A stretch of DNA of 64,000 nucleotides from Odontesthes bonariensis (lineage: Eukaryota > Chordata > Actinopteri > Atheriniformes > Atherinopsidae), in NCBI RefSeq assembly GCF_027942865.1, contig NC_134529.1:20562467-20626466 (forward strand), given 5' to 3'. A program made the translations under genes and the position numbers. The notes under the pieces are model-generated. The model worked only from the letters and a program-made list of their open reading frames with translations, was not told the origin of the DNA and did no database searches. Positions 1 through 12,039 of this stretch are shown here, in pieces. Each line of letters starts with the position of its first letter. Within the stretch, counting starts at the first letter, position 1.

Positions 1-2269
1 TTATGGCATGAAATTGATGCTGTTACTCTATTAGCGCTTCAATAGTCTTGGGTGTCTCTGAGTATAATCGCTGTGCCCATCGGATCGCTTGTGTGTGCAT
101 GTATCGGTCTGTGTTCTGGCGTGTCTGGTTTCTAATGATGGTCATCCATAATTGAGTGTAGCCTTGCAGGGGGGGAGCGGTCCAGGGTGGTGTGGCGCTT
201 AACTGGGCTCCAACTGCTCAGTGTGTATGAGTCACGGGGGTCAGCGGTGCACAAAACGTCCAGCACCACAGGACAGTAACGCGAGCCCAATGCTGTTTAA
301 TTGATGCCACGTCTGATTAACTGTCAGTTCAGGATCAACACCAGCTAATTCACTAAAAGACGTCCTGTCCAGAGGGACAGTGGCGCTTTAACCTCAGCAC
401 ATAAGAGCTCAACCTGCACGACAGGCCGACATGCAAAAAGAAGCGAGGTTATTGGAGAACGGGGACGTGTATCTCCTATTTTTCTTCCAAGAGTTTTCAA
501 ATTTGAAATCAACTGCAGCAGATAATCATTACTAGCTGAATTGGAGGGAGGAGTAATTGGTCTTTATACGTTAATTTAGATCCAATATGTATAAAACATT
601 AATGTGATCCATTACGCCATGTTTAGAAAAGTGAGTTAGGAAGTTGGTGTCATGTATTCCACCTACTAGTTGCATCATTTCACGACTAGAGGGTGCTAAA
701 GACCACCATAAAACCGGTCTGTTCTCAATTAATCCAGGAGACTGGCCCTGTTTAAAGAGATTTCTTTACAGATTATACCTTATAAAGAATTAGACCTGAA
801 AAGGAACAACTTTTAACTTAACAATGATGTGTAAAAGCTCTCTTGTTGCTGATTCTTGGTAAAAGTTAATAAGCAGGTAAGAGTAGATAGTTTATCACAG
901 TTGGGGTAGTTTGAAAATCTGCTAATCTGAGTCACATTACGGGAGTCAGCAACATAACATTACTGACAGGTTAGGGAAAATCTAACCCCATCCTTAACAG
1001 AAATAAGTTGAACATGATTGTAAAAAAAAAAATTGAGACAGAGTTGGAAGAAAAATGCTGGATGCTGATGTTAATGCACCCAAATCGTGAGTGTATAAAC
1101 ATCAGGAAGTGACAGGCAACTTTAGACTAAAGTTATCAATTCTGTCCTATCTCATACGAGCTCTCAGCAACAAGGCATGTTCCAAACTTTTTGGAGACGT
1201 TTCAGAACCTTAAGGCTTTTGGCTGAATGTTGGTGACATATTCCTTTGAGAATTAATAAGAACTAAAATTAAAAATAAGAACAAAACACAAACTTCTGCA
1301 CTGTCTATATAGTATGGAACTTCATTCAGTATGAATAAACAAATTTAAATCAAATAATCTAATTCATTTTCAAGGAACCATTGAAAATGAATGCTTACTT
1401 GCATTTATTCCCCATCACACATTCTTTTAAAAGTATTCTGCTGCATTAGGTCATTCCCAGCTGATCGAGCTGCTCATATATTAACAAATAACCCTCTGCG
1501 TCACTCTCCACTCATTGTTTGGATGAATCATTGCTTGATGAGAAAAATGTTTCTGCATGAAAAGGATCCTGATCAGCCGCCAGCGGTTTTACAAGGCAGA
1601 CTTCAGCACCTACACACACTCAATGGAAGAAAGATCCTCGACAGACGTGCAGGACCTCCATGTTGAAGCATTCTGTCTCTGTGATATACAAGCATCTATT
1701 AACAGCCAGCTCACGGTTGCTCCCTTTGATGTCCTCTGCTCGCTTCACTTTAAAGGTATTTGAGGCTTTTTTTTAATAATTTGTCTCTGTTGAAGTTTTG
1801 TTTCTGTTTGAGTCAGCTTTCTCTTTTAAAATTATGATCTCTTTGGGGCCGTTTAAATGGTTTCTGTTTCTGAGTGCAAAGATGATTAAAAAAACACAAA
1901 AAAAAACACACACACAAGCTTCTGCTGCCAGGCAAACTTGCCAGCGTGAATACATATCAGTTACTAATGAAGTCTGTAAAAGAGAGCGGAGCCACGTGAG
2001 TCAGAGGTGTTAAGTTCAGCACATGTTGCTCATACTGTGAAGAAGACTATAAAAATGCCAACTGTTGCTTTACCTGCGAAACTCATTTTGGAGAGAACTG
2101 TGTGCTGATATAATACTTATGGTTTCCACTCTCTTCAGGCCCTCAACTGCAGCAAACCAGGAATCATGAAGCAGAGATCTATTGATCTGTAACTCCATCT
2201 GCTGGATGTTTTATGTCATGCAGGAGGTTATTTTGTCATTAGCTTTCCCCACACATGATTCTCAGTCCA
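1..2269. other. no gene seen
   Basis: I see no exon-like reading frame with convincing splice sites and no recognisable repeat family here. Short open frames lack coding character and known motifs. The stretch is ordinary AT-rich intergenic or intronic DNA. Confidence 0.5.
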
Positions 2270-3455
2270 ATCGGATAAAGCAGGTACAGGAACTGGAAGA
2301 ATGGATGGCTTTCTCGGACTGCCTTCTTTCATCTACGTAATATTGTTAAAATCAGGAACATCTTGTCTCAGAGTGATGCAGAAAAACTAGTCCATGCATT
2401 TGTTACTTCAAGATTGGAATACTGTGATTCTTTATTATTGGGCTGTTCCATATATTCTCTGAAAAGCCTTCAGCTGATCCAAAATGCTGCAGCCAGAGTT
2501 CTGATGAGAACTAACAGGAGAGATCATATTTCTCCAGTTTTAGCTTCTCTTCATTGGCTCCCTGTTAAATTGAGAATAGAATTTAAGATTCTTCTCCTCA
2601 CATATAAAGCTCTTAATGACCGAGCTCCATCATATCTTAAAGATATCATGATGAGATATTTTCCTAACAGAGCACTTCGCTCCCAAACTGCAGGTTTACT
2701 TGTGGTTCCCAGTGTTTCTAAAAGTAGAATGGGAGGCAGAGCCTTCAGTTATCAGGCCCCTCTCTTGTGGAATAAGCTGCCAGTAAATGTCCGGGAAGCA
2801 GACAGCCTTTCCACTTTTAAGACTATAGTCTTAAAACTTTCCTTTTTGATAAAGCTTATAGTTAGGGATGGCTCAGGTGATCCTGAAACATCCCATAGTT
2901 AAGCTGCTGTAGGCCTAGACTGCTGGGGGGCCTCATCTGTCACACCTTTCCTCACTTTACTCTCTTTTTTCCCCCGTTTAATTTCTGAAATTATATTATG
3001 TACAGGTGACATTATTGTGGTCATTAACTCGTGTTTCCCTGTTCCAACAGATATCCTTTGAATTGTGTTACAGTGGTTTTTTTCCCTCTTTTCTTTCTTC
3101 TCAAACCCCAGCTGGTCGAGGCGGAGGCCACCCTTCCTGAGTCTGGTTCTGCCAGAGGTTTCTTCCTGTTATAAGGGAGTCGTTCCTTTCCACAGTCGCC
3201 TCAGGCACGCTCAGGCCGGGAGATTGGACTGAAGACAAGTTTCGGTGCAATCTGTTGGTTTCCTTAGCTAGGAAATTGTTTTTGAATTGGCTCTATATGA
3301 TTGAATTGGATTATTTTGAAAATAAATACTATTACAATTAATTGAATTCTAATTGGCTTGAATTGGACTTTATTAGTTACGTGCCTTGAGATGACATTTG
3401 TTGTATTTGGCGCTATATAAATAAAACTGAATTGAATTGAAACTGAATTTCAGTT
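2270..3455 (+). mobile_element. L2/CR1-type LINE, 3' end
   Basis: This is a 5'-truncated non-LTR retrotransposon. An open frame at 2363-2902 encodes the C-terminal part of a reverse-transcriptase polyprotein, with the typical L2/CR1 blocks LEYCDSLL, LIQNAAARVL and LHWLPVKLRIEFK. The frame ends at 2902 and is followed by about 550 bp of 3' UTR. The copy finishes in a tail rich in the GAATT/AATTGAA unit after the segment tgccttgagatgacatttg, which is shared by many teleost copies. Only the thumb/C-terminal part of the RT remains. No endonuclease and no YxDD catalytic box are visible, so the copy cannot move on its own. The clade name is from recognition of these blocks; the subfamily is not assigned. 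Confidence 0.8.
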
Positions 3456-4230
3456 TACACAATCGATATCTAATTTCTAAACCTGATCTGCAGAGCACGT
3501 CATTAGCTGCACTTTCACGGCAAAGCAAAAGAAGACAAAGAAGAAAAAGTGTGACAAGCTAAAATGATCTAAACGCTTCCTGATTATTCTTTAAGTTTGT
3601 TTTGCCTTATTTCTTTTAAGTGAAATGACCTTTTGCTCACGTATTTTGAGAATGAATTTGGGCAACACGGTTGAAATGTTGGAATTTTAAAGGTAGGTAA
3701 AAGCCATTCTAATCTGATACATGTTTTTTTCAAATTCTGCAAATAGTCAGTCATGCTAGCTAGATAATGTATTGTGTCCATGCAAAAAAAGGAAAAATCT
3801 CTAAATTGGAAAAGTACAAATCCCAGCCAACCAACAATAGTTTGTGCATGTTTAAAGACACAGACTGCGTTCACAGAGGAGCAGTATGGATCCATGCACA
3901 TTTTCTGGTCAATCAATTCCCCTCATGACTGCTTTAAGCAGCAAAAGAGACCCGAGCTTGTAAATCAGCTGTGAGAAACAGCTGCAGTTACTCCTGTCTA
4001 CATTTCTGGCAGAAAATTATACAGATACAGGCATGAAGTTAGAAGCAAGGATATTATGTAGACAGCAAAAAAAAAGCTGGAGAGTAGAAACACAATTGTT
4101 TAAAATAATTGTATACCCTCTAAAATGTTATTATTCTGGTGATTAACAGGTAAATTCAACCTCAAATGAACAATATGTTATATTGTCATATTACAATGAG
4201 TCATCATTAAGAATGAAGAAGAAATATGTA
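3456..4230. other. no gene seen
   Basis: No supported exon, RNA gene or repeat. The two open frames of 66 and 110 codons here overlap on opposite strands and show no family motif. Confidence 0.4.
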
Positions 4231-4620
4231 AACTACAAACTTCTAGAGGAATTAGGAGGGCGAGTAGCAGCCAGATACAGCTAATTAAATGCACTTTTTT
4301 CATTGATCATCAGTGTGAGCACCTCTAAAAGCAGCACCTCATACCAACTGTCAAGCACGGTAGTGGAGGGCTGATGATTTGGGCTTCACTGAATCAATCA
4401 TGGACTCCTCTGTACGCCAACGTATTCTAGACTTGAATGTGAGGCCGTCTGTCTGACAGCTAAAGTTTTGCTGAAACTGGGCCATGCAACAGGACAATGA
4501 TCCCAAACACAGCAGCAAATCTGCAGCAGAATGGCTGAAAAGATTCAAGATGTTGCAATGAGCCAATCACAAACCTCAATGAACTGAGGCAAAACTCCCC
4601 CAGAGCATCGTTAAAAAAGT
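4231..4620 (+). mobile_element. Tc1/mariner-like transposon relic
   Basis: This is a fragment of the 3' part of a Tc1-type transposase gene in plus orientation. It contains the block 'aagcacggtagtggaggg' and the block 'caggacaatgatcccaaaca' with the following 'cagcagaatggctg'. The same blocks occur in the better preserved copy at about 40.1-41.0 kb, so both belong to one family. The reading frame is broken by stops and indels. It lies just beyond the last recognisable exon of the poly(A)-polymerase-like relic, so a transposon-rich breakpoint may explain where that gene stops. Confidence 0.65.
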
Positions 4621-4952
4621 TAAAAAAAGTTAAAAAAGTTTATGTCTGTAATGTGTGAACACAATACTGGTTCTTCCCTTGGGTCAGGTGGCGTCCTTAT
4701 CCTCTGAAAACGATCAGATACCAGGGCTGGACTCGCGATGAGTGAGACAGCAGCCAATGTCGAAGAAGAAAGATGCTTACGCTTTAAACAATTTAGGACA
4801 CTTTCAAAGTTTAGAGAAGGTCTGGCTCCTTGGTAACAAAATAAAAAGAAATGAGGGATGGCTGGAGACTTTTGCACAGTACTCTGATCCTCATACAAGT
4901 TCACCGTCTCCTCTGTGAGCAGTCGGCCCATCTCGGTCTGTGTTAAACTCAC

Positions 4953-7759
4953 GTTTGGCCCACTGCTTGATGGCTTTCAGAGGGATTCTGAAGGATTGAA
5001 CATTAGGCACGAGCCTGAGGATTTCCTCTGCAGCTCTGTAACCTAAAAACTTGACAAACAGGAAAACCGTGAAGATTAAAACAGAAGCAGAAACAGTAGA
5101 AAATGTGTCACACTATTGAGACTCCTGATGCAGGGTAACTCCAAGTCCCTCACTCTTTCGTCAAGAAGGTTTATATTTTCAGGAATGCTCCTCCGTGCCA
5201 GCCGGACGTAGACTAAGTCAATCTAGAAAGTAAAGGGTCACCAAAACATTTGATTTAAACGTCTGTCATTAATCTTGAACTGACTTTGTAATCTATTTTC
5301 TCTCCCTCAGACATATTACCTCGATTCCTTCAAAGGTAAATTTTATGACGGGAACATACGACTCGACAGCCTGAAGAAGACACAACTTTTGATCTAAAAA
5401 AGAAAAGAAAAGATCTTTAACTTATATGAAAAGCAACACTTATATGTCTGAGCCGTATGTCTTTGACCTCCTTCTCAGCTTTCAGCTTCTCAAAAAAGGA
5501 AGTGTCCAAACACCACAGATACACATGACAGGAAGGTCAGAGAAACGGTAGCTGCTGTACCACACAGCTCCAGAGCATTTATCTTCACTGTGTTCTTTCA
5601 GAAGAGGCAGCTCACTGATTGATAAAACAAATTAACAACACAGGAAATGACCACTATCTGTGACAATATTAATAAAAGTCCGAGTTATTACCTTTGAGTG
5701 GACTCCCATCCCAACGTTTCCATGTTTGATTGTAATGTGGAGTATGGTCAGAGTGAGCAGCCACATCCAAGAAATATTCAGTCAGATGTGAACAGGATGA
5801 GAGGAAGAAGCTCTCAGCACCATCCCCTCATTAAACTACTTTCAGTAAGTTTCCAAACTGATCTGCATCGAATGTGAAGTTTAGTCTCTGTCCTGCTGAT
5901 CTGCAGAGGGACTGAGTTCAAGCACCTTTTCCAGGTTCCACTCAATTTTTCTCAGTCTTCAAATTTTGAAATCAACAAGTCAGAGACTTTATTGGGATAC
6001 AGAGCATGAGACAGAACACTCCCAACCCAACACAAATCAGCTGAACAAACCAAAGACAGTTTATGAGCAAAGCTGCTTCACAGGAAACATGTTGGAAGAC
6101 TAAAAGATAAAGATAGTGTCTGTGGTCATCAGTCTCAGGTAAAAAGTGCCAAGAAATTAGCACATACAAGTGGAGGCATAGCTCAGAGGGTCAATAAACT
6201 GCTTTGGCACTCGGAGATCATATGTTTAAGTCCTGTGAGTGCTGCTTAAAGAGATTAAATGTCTCCAGGTTTTAGAGGCCAAAGTAAAGAGTGAAAAGCT
6301 TTATTTCGGAAAGTTTAACTCTCTGATTTAATGGCTCAAACTGTTACTGAGCAGCTTTTAGTTTGTCAAGATGAGCTCTTAAAGAAATAAACTCTGCAGT
6401 TCAGCATCCGAACAGAAGAATGGAACCAGCCCAGAAAGGAGGCTGGACCTGGGATTTGGTGGATTTGGTGGTTCAGGCAGATACAGAGCAGCTTCTGGAA
6501 GCAGAGGGAGTGGGTCCAACTCCTGTGGATGCTAATGGCTTTCACTAAAGGAAGGGCAGGTTGTTCAGCTCAGAGAAGGCTTTGAAGCCAAAATGAAAAG
6601 AGAAACTTTAGGATTTAACCTTTCAGTGTGCCTTCAAAATGGAACCTGGTAAAGACTTGAACTGAGTCCCTGAGACTTTCCAAACTGAGCTCTGACAGCT
6701 TGTGCTATGTGACCACACAGCTGAGATGCTTCTTGAGCACACTTCAGCCTTCAGAAAATCCCTTTCAGACTCAAAGCCTTCTGCTAACAGCCTGAACTGT
6801 TGAAGCAAACTTCTTTCTTAGAGTATTTCACTCTTTCTTTCATTCTTGATGGCTTTGACAGAATTCCAGGAGGGCTCTCAGTCATAACGACTCTGCCTTT
6901 CCTTTCCAAAAATACCTGCAACTTGTGAAGATCTGAACCCGAAAACTCTGCAACATCAAGCTTCTTTCTAACATACTGAACTATCTAGTCTGAGAGAATT
7001 TTGTGCTTTACTTTGAGAGTTAAGCATGAAAATGTTTCAGTCGCGAGCTTCGACAGCTGACAGCTGCAACAGCCTGAGCAAACACTCTTTCTTAAATCCT
7101 GTGTCTGCCGTTGAACTTCAGTTTAATGACACTTATTTGTTGCAAATATCAGAGAATAAAACAGAAACAACAGTGAGTTTAATACGAGTACCACATTTGT
7201 AGAGTTAATATGAGCACAGGCAGGTCTGCAGACCAAATGTACAAAAACTAACAGGAACTGATTCATACGAAACCTCAGCAGCTCCTCTTGAGATCAACCA
7301 AACTCATCATCCGTAAATCCGTCACACGCTCAGATCCGGAAGAACAGCTCGCCTTCTCCGAAGACATTTTTACTGTTCGGTTCAGACAGTTCAGTTCATG
7401 GACAAATGAATAAAAAAGTATTAATAAGAAACTCCTTACCTTTTCTACACACATTTCTGTGAGCCACTCCTTAAAGAGCCGCTCCAGCCTTCTTAAAATA
7501 TTCTCTCTGCAGGTAAAACAAAGCAGTTTCAGTCTTTCTTCCAAATTAAATTTGTAGACTTTTACCAGTATGTTATACTATGAAAATAAGAAAAGGGAGG
7601 AAAAGATGGATCATACTTGTACCGCAGATCAAATGCGCTTCCATCTGAAACAAATGACTTCAGAACCTCACTCAGTTTTCTGGTCTCCAATAATTCTGCC
7701 TGCTTAGGAAAATCCTCACTTACAGGACCAGTGAGCCCGTAATATTTAGGCCCCTGCAT
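4953..7759 (-). pseudogene. poly(A) polymerase-like gene relic (PAPOLA/PAPOLG family)
   Basis: Spliced exons on the minus strand match the first third of nuclear poly(A) polymerase. Exon 7759-7623 has the conserved start (KYYGLTGPVSEDFPKQ). Exon 7506-7440 has LERLFKEWLTEM. A weak exon ends at 5692 with GMGVHSKG. A segment near 5510-5450 carries SFFEKLKAEKEVKDIR. Exon 5370-5320 has VPVIKFTFEGIE. Exon 5222-5114 has IDLVYVRLARRSIPENI and ends IRSLN. Exon 5042-4953 has EEILRLVPN and KAIKQWAKR. The exon borders fall where family members have them. The family adds poly(A) tails to mRNA using a pol-beta fold with a GS motif and a DxD pair. Here GS has become GN, the DID-containing sequence cannot be found, the SFFEKL segment has an upstream in-frame TGA and no donor, and everything after WAKR is absent. 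It is intron-bearing, so it is a decayed gene duplicate, not a retrocopy. An unusual active gene is less likely. Confidence 0.65.
6165..7115. repeat. cluster of tRNA-like repeat units, both orientations
   Basis: Several segments resemble tRNA-derived SINE heads, with an A-box-like TAGCTCAG or GGTTCAGG followed 30-45 nt later by a B-box-like GTTCAAATCC variant. On the plus strand the units begin near 6177 (tagctcagagggt, then tttaagtcc) and near 6468 (gtggttcaggcag, then gggtccaactcc). On the minus strand they begin near 7090 (tgctcaggctgtt), near 6990 (tagttcagtatgtt, then cgggttcagatc), near 6810 (cagttcaggctgtt) and near 6720 (gtcacatagcacaag, then agttcaagtc). Each is followed by related filler such as gaggccaaag/gaagccaaaa and gtgaaaag/atgaaaag. 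None folds into a convincing intact tRNA by eye. The cluster fills the large intron of the poly(A)-polymerase-like relic. Confidence 0.4.
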
Positions 7760-8220
7760 GCCTGATCTGTCTGAAATGATGACTGTTTTCTCCGAGTAAC
7801 ACACAGTGAAATGACTGTAGTTCACACACTCAAGAGGGTGAGGAAGTTCTCTGTAGAATGTTCGAACGAGTGCTTATTTTGGCGTCATCCCCCAGAATCC
7901 AGAAAGAGAGGCTGGAACGTTATAAAGACTGTCACGAGACAAGGACCATAGGCACCGAATTCTACAATTTTAGGATTCTAACGCAGTTACCAGTTGGTAT
8001 TTTTGACTGTTTTTTGACACAATTGACTGCCCAGTTGAAAAATGGCCAATAATGCATTTATTTCCGGAGTATTATGTGCCAACAAACACGAATCAGTCTA
8101 TATTTCGGACCACACGATCAAATGTTTTAGAGTTCCATTAAATGAATCAAATAATAAATAAATATATTTAGCTGAGCCGGCAGCAACACGGTATTTTTGT
8201 CAATTTCCAAGTTCCGAGTA

Positions 8221-8460
8221 TGAGTATATCTCACCATGACAGCAAAACAACCGCGCGCTGTTTAATGCACCACGTGACGCACATTAGGCCTCGTGCCTCC
8301 TCTGTCAACTTGAGCCAAAGGAAGATCACAAATACATACCCTTCGATTTGTGAAACACTTAGTTCATGCAACCACGTGCATGAACTAATCATGCAACGGG
8401 TGCATAAAAGGCCCCATTCGTCCCACCTGGACCAAAAGAGAAAGAAAAAGAATGCGCAGC
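8221..8460 (+). promoter_or_regulatory. promoter-like segment with palindrome, E-boxes and TATA-like box
   Basis: Two CACGTG E-boxes lie at 8271-8276 and 8373-8378. The second sits in the centre of a perfect 12-bp inverted repeat (TTAGTTCATGCA at 8359-8370 and its complement at 8377-8388, spacer accacg). A TATA-like gcataaaagg follows at 8402-8411. Downstream is a purine-rich run. No coding sequence that it could serve on the plus strand is recognisable. It lies upstream of the poly(A)-polymerase-like relic on the other strand, so it could be a remnant of a divergent promoter or part of an unrecognised transposon end. Confidence 0.3.
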
Positions 8461-9660
8461 TAGGCCATGCAGACACAAGTTTGTATGTTCTTGTCATTTG
8501 TTCCTTTGTTGGTTACTGCGTTCATATTTGGCTCATTAAGCCTCTCCCGCTGTGGTTATTTTGTGGCCCAGTGTCTGGTTGATCGTCTGTTAATTTTTTC
8601 TGTATTGTGCATCTCTTTGTGGTCGTTTGCTTTCCCTTTCTTTTTTTTTTAAAGGTGATTGACGCATTTTGCCTGGTTTTGTGGTTGTTTGGACTGGTTG
8701 TCGTCATTTTCCCTTTGCATCTCACTTTGGCTGTGGTCTGTTGCAGGATACACTGGGTAACATTTCACACCCACTCCATGTGGTTTTTTGGTCAGTACCA
8801 GGACCACCTTTTGAAGGATTTATTACGCCACAATGCACCACTAAACGTCACTGGAAAGCACTCCAGTAGAACTGAGCTGAATATTGGAGAAGATTAAAGC
8901 ACTCAGTAACAACATTATGTGGCCTTCCTCCCCATCATCTTCACTGAGTAAACTTTAAACCCTCACTGATCAGCCTTTGCGTGGAATGGGAAAAACCCAC
9001 AGAAAGTTGATCACCCAGTGCGCTCCACAAAGTGTTTCAGCATCTCTCAGCTCTTAGGTGTGCTTTTGTGTTTTATCTTTCGCCATGAAACGCTCTGTTT
9101 GACTCCGACCACTCGGCCACAGCCTGCAGCTGCTTGCAGTGAAAAAGATCTGCACCCTTAAACAGCAAAAACACAAAGTTAAAAAACTAAATAGAGGAGC
9201 TTAACAGTTTGGTTGTCCTCAGTTAACTGGGGAATAATGTCAGGAAAGTGAAAGGAAGTGTTTTGTGGGCACCCCTTGAGCAGGTACAAGGTATTTCCAG
9301 TAGCTGCTGATCAGTCCTGCACATCAGCGTGGAGCAATTGGTTCAGTTTTCAGGCAGATGTCCTGATATTTTCTTTAGAATTCTTTGGTATAGTTCAGAG
9401 TTAATTATTGCATCAGTGATGGCCATGATACCTTGTTTCATAAATGAAATAAGGTTCTTATCATACAGGGGGTCACCCCCCCCCCCAAAAAAAAAAAAAA
9501 AAACTGTATGGAGGGAAACCCTGTTGCTGTTTTATCAAATTACAAGCTCTGACAAGTAGATGTTTTGTCAAAGAACTGGATGAATAAGTTCAGTGCGGCT
9601 AGAAAAAAAATACCACAGATATATATATGTATATGTATGTATATTTTCTTTTTTATATTC
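8461..9660. other. no gene seen
   Basis: The open frames near 8.5-8.9 kb overlap each other in several frames and have no motif. A C run followed by an A run lies at 9476-9502, and an (AT)-rich alternating tract lies near 9620-9655, just beyond the distal polyadenylation signal proposed for SELENOI. Confidence 0.4.
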
Positions 9661-9703
9661 AAGCCTTTAGGAAAAACACAGAAAAACTGATTCAAAAAGC
9701 TGA

Positions 9704-9709
9704 TTTATT
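9704..9709 (-). terminator. distal polyadenylation signal candidate
   Basis: AATAAA on the minus strand, the last such hexamer before the SELENOI sequence gives way to low-complexity AT repeats. A proximal alternative is at 10806-10811. Confidence 0.4.
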
Positions 9710-11499
9710 TGTTTCTGGACAGTTCTTCCCTTCACTGGTAAAATACACATATAATCACACCGAAGCTCTGGAGTGAATTCCAGAGCAGCATCACACAGAA
9801 CAGGTAGGTTCATTGATCCAGGGGAGGGAGGAAAGGAGGGGTGGGGGGTTAAGACCGATTTTCCTTGAAATTTGAGAGAGAGAGAGAAACCGAGAGACGC
9901 ACAACAACAACAACAAAAACAAAAACTTTCAGAATCAAAACAGTGCAAATGAACATTGGATTCTGAAGAAATTAAAGACCATATCTGCCAGCTGGATGAC
10001 AAACTTCGATTTTTTTTTTTCCCCCTCCCAGACAAAGCCTGATAGGAAATCCCTTACTGCATTCGCCATTTCTTGTAGTGTTTGCAGTTTGGAGTGCAGG
10101 TCTTCACTTCTCATCGGGGAGATCAAGGATCCCCGCAGAAAAGACCTGGAGGTGATCCGATCGGATAGTTAAGTGAAAAAGAACGAAGATTGTTTTTAAA
10201 AAAAAAACAAACAAAAGAAACCCCAACAACAACACTTACATCGACAGATGTAAAGTGCCGCAGCCTCGACAGTGTTTGGAAGCTACAGCGCGACTGGGCC
10301 TCGGACCAAAGTCACGCGCCTCACGTGAAGAGAAGTCTGCCAAGCAGACGTTAAATCCCGTTTGCGGTTTAAAAATGACATTAAATAAAAATGAGTACAC
10401 ACATATTTACACAGACATTCACACGTACAGTGTATACACTCACACTTGGATAGACATTTACAGGCGGAGCTGTGCAGACCCGGACAGTGCGTAAACCCAC
10501 CGCGCACACGGCTCACCGCAGTGCTGGTGAAATCACAGTCACAGCCTCATCGTAACAATCTTCGATGTCAAAGGTCAAACGTGGGATTTGGGTAAAAAAA
10601 TCTGCCTCATCTGATTCATTTGAACTACTGTAATGTACACGTAGGACACAAATCTCCCCATCTGCAGGGCAGAGGCGCTGCAGACCAATATTGGCGTTTG
10701 AGCCGAGTGTGATGACAGCTCCACGACTTTTTGTTCACTCCACACAAACAGGGACACTAACAAAGTGCGCGTGTGGTCGAAATGTTCAGTGCTGCTCAGT
10801 AATCGTTTATTCACAAAACATCTGGACCATTAAACTTGCAATGTAGGCTAAAGTATGCGAGTATACAGTTTCATCCAGAGTATCTAATGTTTTACAGTAT
10901 AACTTTGAATTAAGCACCACCGCAACGTACTGTATGCGAGATTATCTTTACTGGACAACAATATTCTGTCAGAAAACCAACAGAAAACGTTCGGCTTTCC
11001 TCAACAGGTGATATTCCGGTTTTGTTTGAGCAATTTTTCCCCTCTCATGATCACCAAGACCCGGGACACCGAGCCCGTCATTTACAGCTGAGCGAGTTCA
11101 CCTGCTTCAATCAAAGCTGCAGGTCGGGACAATCTCAGGCCTGATCTGAGACGCTCGCAGATGCACAGAAAAAAAAAAAAATACAAAGTGCAGATTACAC
11201 ACAAAGGAGCTAATTCCTTCCAAATGACAACCGCACCCACACACAGTCAATGTTGTCACGCTGTGGACTGTGAAACGAGGCCCGTCTCAACTCATTCAGC
11301 CTCGCACTGCAGCCGCAGCTGATGTTCTCCGCCTTGGAGACAAAGTCCGAATCACACAGATGAGCAGTTTTTTCGTTTTTGTTTTGTTATCAGACTGAAA
11401 ATCGCAACGAGACGATTCCTATGACAGGCAGTATAAAAGGTGTGATCATATCTGAGTGATGGCAGTCGGTGTTGCAGCCTTTATGCGCTGTCCTGTGCG

Positions 11500-11568
11500 A
11501 AGGCTTGTTCCCTCAGAGTGAGTCCGCTCCGGTTGACGGCTTTAGGACGCACTCTTCATTCAAGCACC
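11500..11568 (-). promoter_or_regulatory. SELENOI: SECIS element in SELENOI 3' UTR
   Basis: Read on the minus strand, the order is: a short outer stem GCTTG (11565-11561) pairing with CAAGC (11507-11503); the core ATGA (11559-11556) opposite TGA (11515-11513), which can form the sheared G.A quartet; a 10-bp helix GAGTGCGTCC / GGACTCACTC (11554-11545 with 11525-11516, one C.U mismatch); then an apical loop beginning TAAA, giving the conserved unpaired AA. CCG and CGG in the loop could form the small extra helix of a form 2 SECIS. It lies about 1.3 kb downstream of the UGA, a normal distance in vertebrate selenoprotein mRNAs. It would bind SECISBP2 and recruit Sec-tRNA. Identified by eye, not by a folding program. 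Confidence 0.88.
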
Positions 11569-12039
11569 GCGCAACTTAAAACCACACACCAGCGCCATAG
11601 TGGCAGACCAAAGGAAAAAAACAAACAAACATATACCAAAGACGTGTATAAAAATACATAAAAACAAAAGAACGAATCAGCATGGAAACACGACACCTCA
11701 GAGGGGAAGGGAGAGCCGGGAGGTTCAGGGCTCAGACAGAGGTAAAAGTAGAGGGTTAGTAGAGGTTATACCCTGATCAATTCTTGCTCGAGTTAGTCAA
11801 TCACCAACTCTGCTCAGGACAGCTGTGGCCAGCAGAGCCCGATGTCAAATTAATTGGAGGGAAATGTGCGCAACATTTCACAGGAGTAAATCATCTTTTA
11901 GTTCCATTTCAGTTCAAAAAATAAAATACGGCACACCCCTAACCATATACATTACATATATATGAGTAACTATAAACATTATCACAGGTTCCCAAACGCA
12001 AATCATCTGATGATTTAAAAAAAAAAAAAAAAAGGAGCT

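Noticed and set aside
6177..6250. Intact tRNA gene
   Set aside because: A- and B-box-like strings are present but the acceptor and anticodon stems do not close by eye; treated as a SINE-like relic.
11041..11300. Other ATGA...TGA pairs considered as SECIS (near 11045 and 11291, minus strand)
   Set aside because: The sequences between do not form a helix of 10 or more pairs and lack a suitable apical AA.
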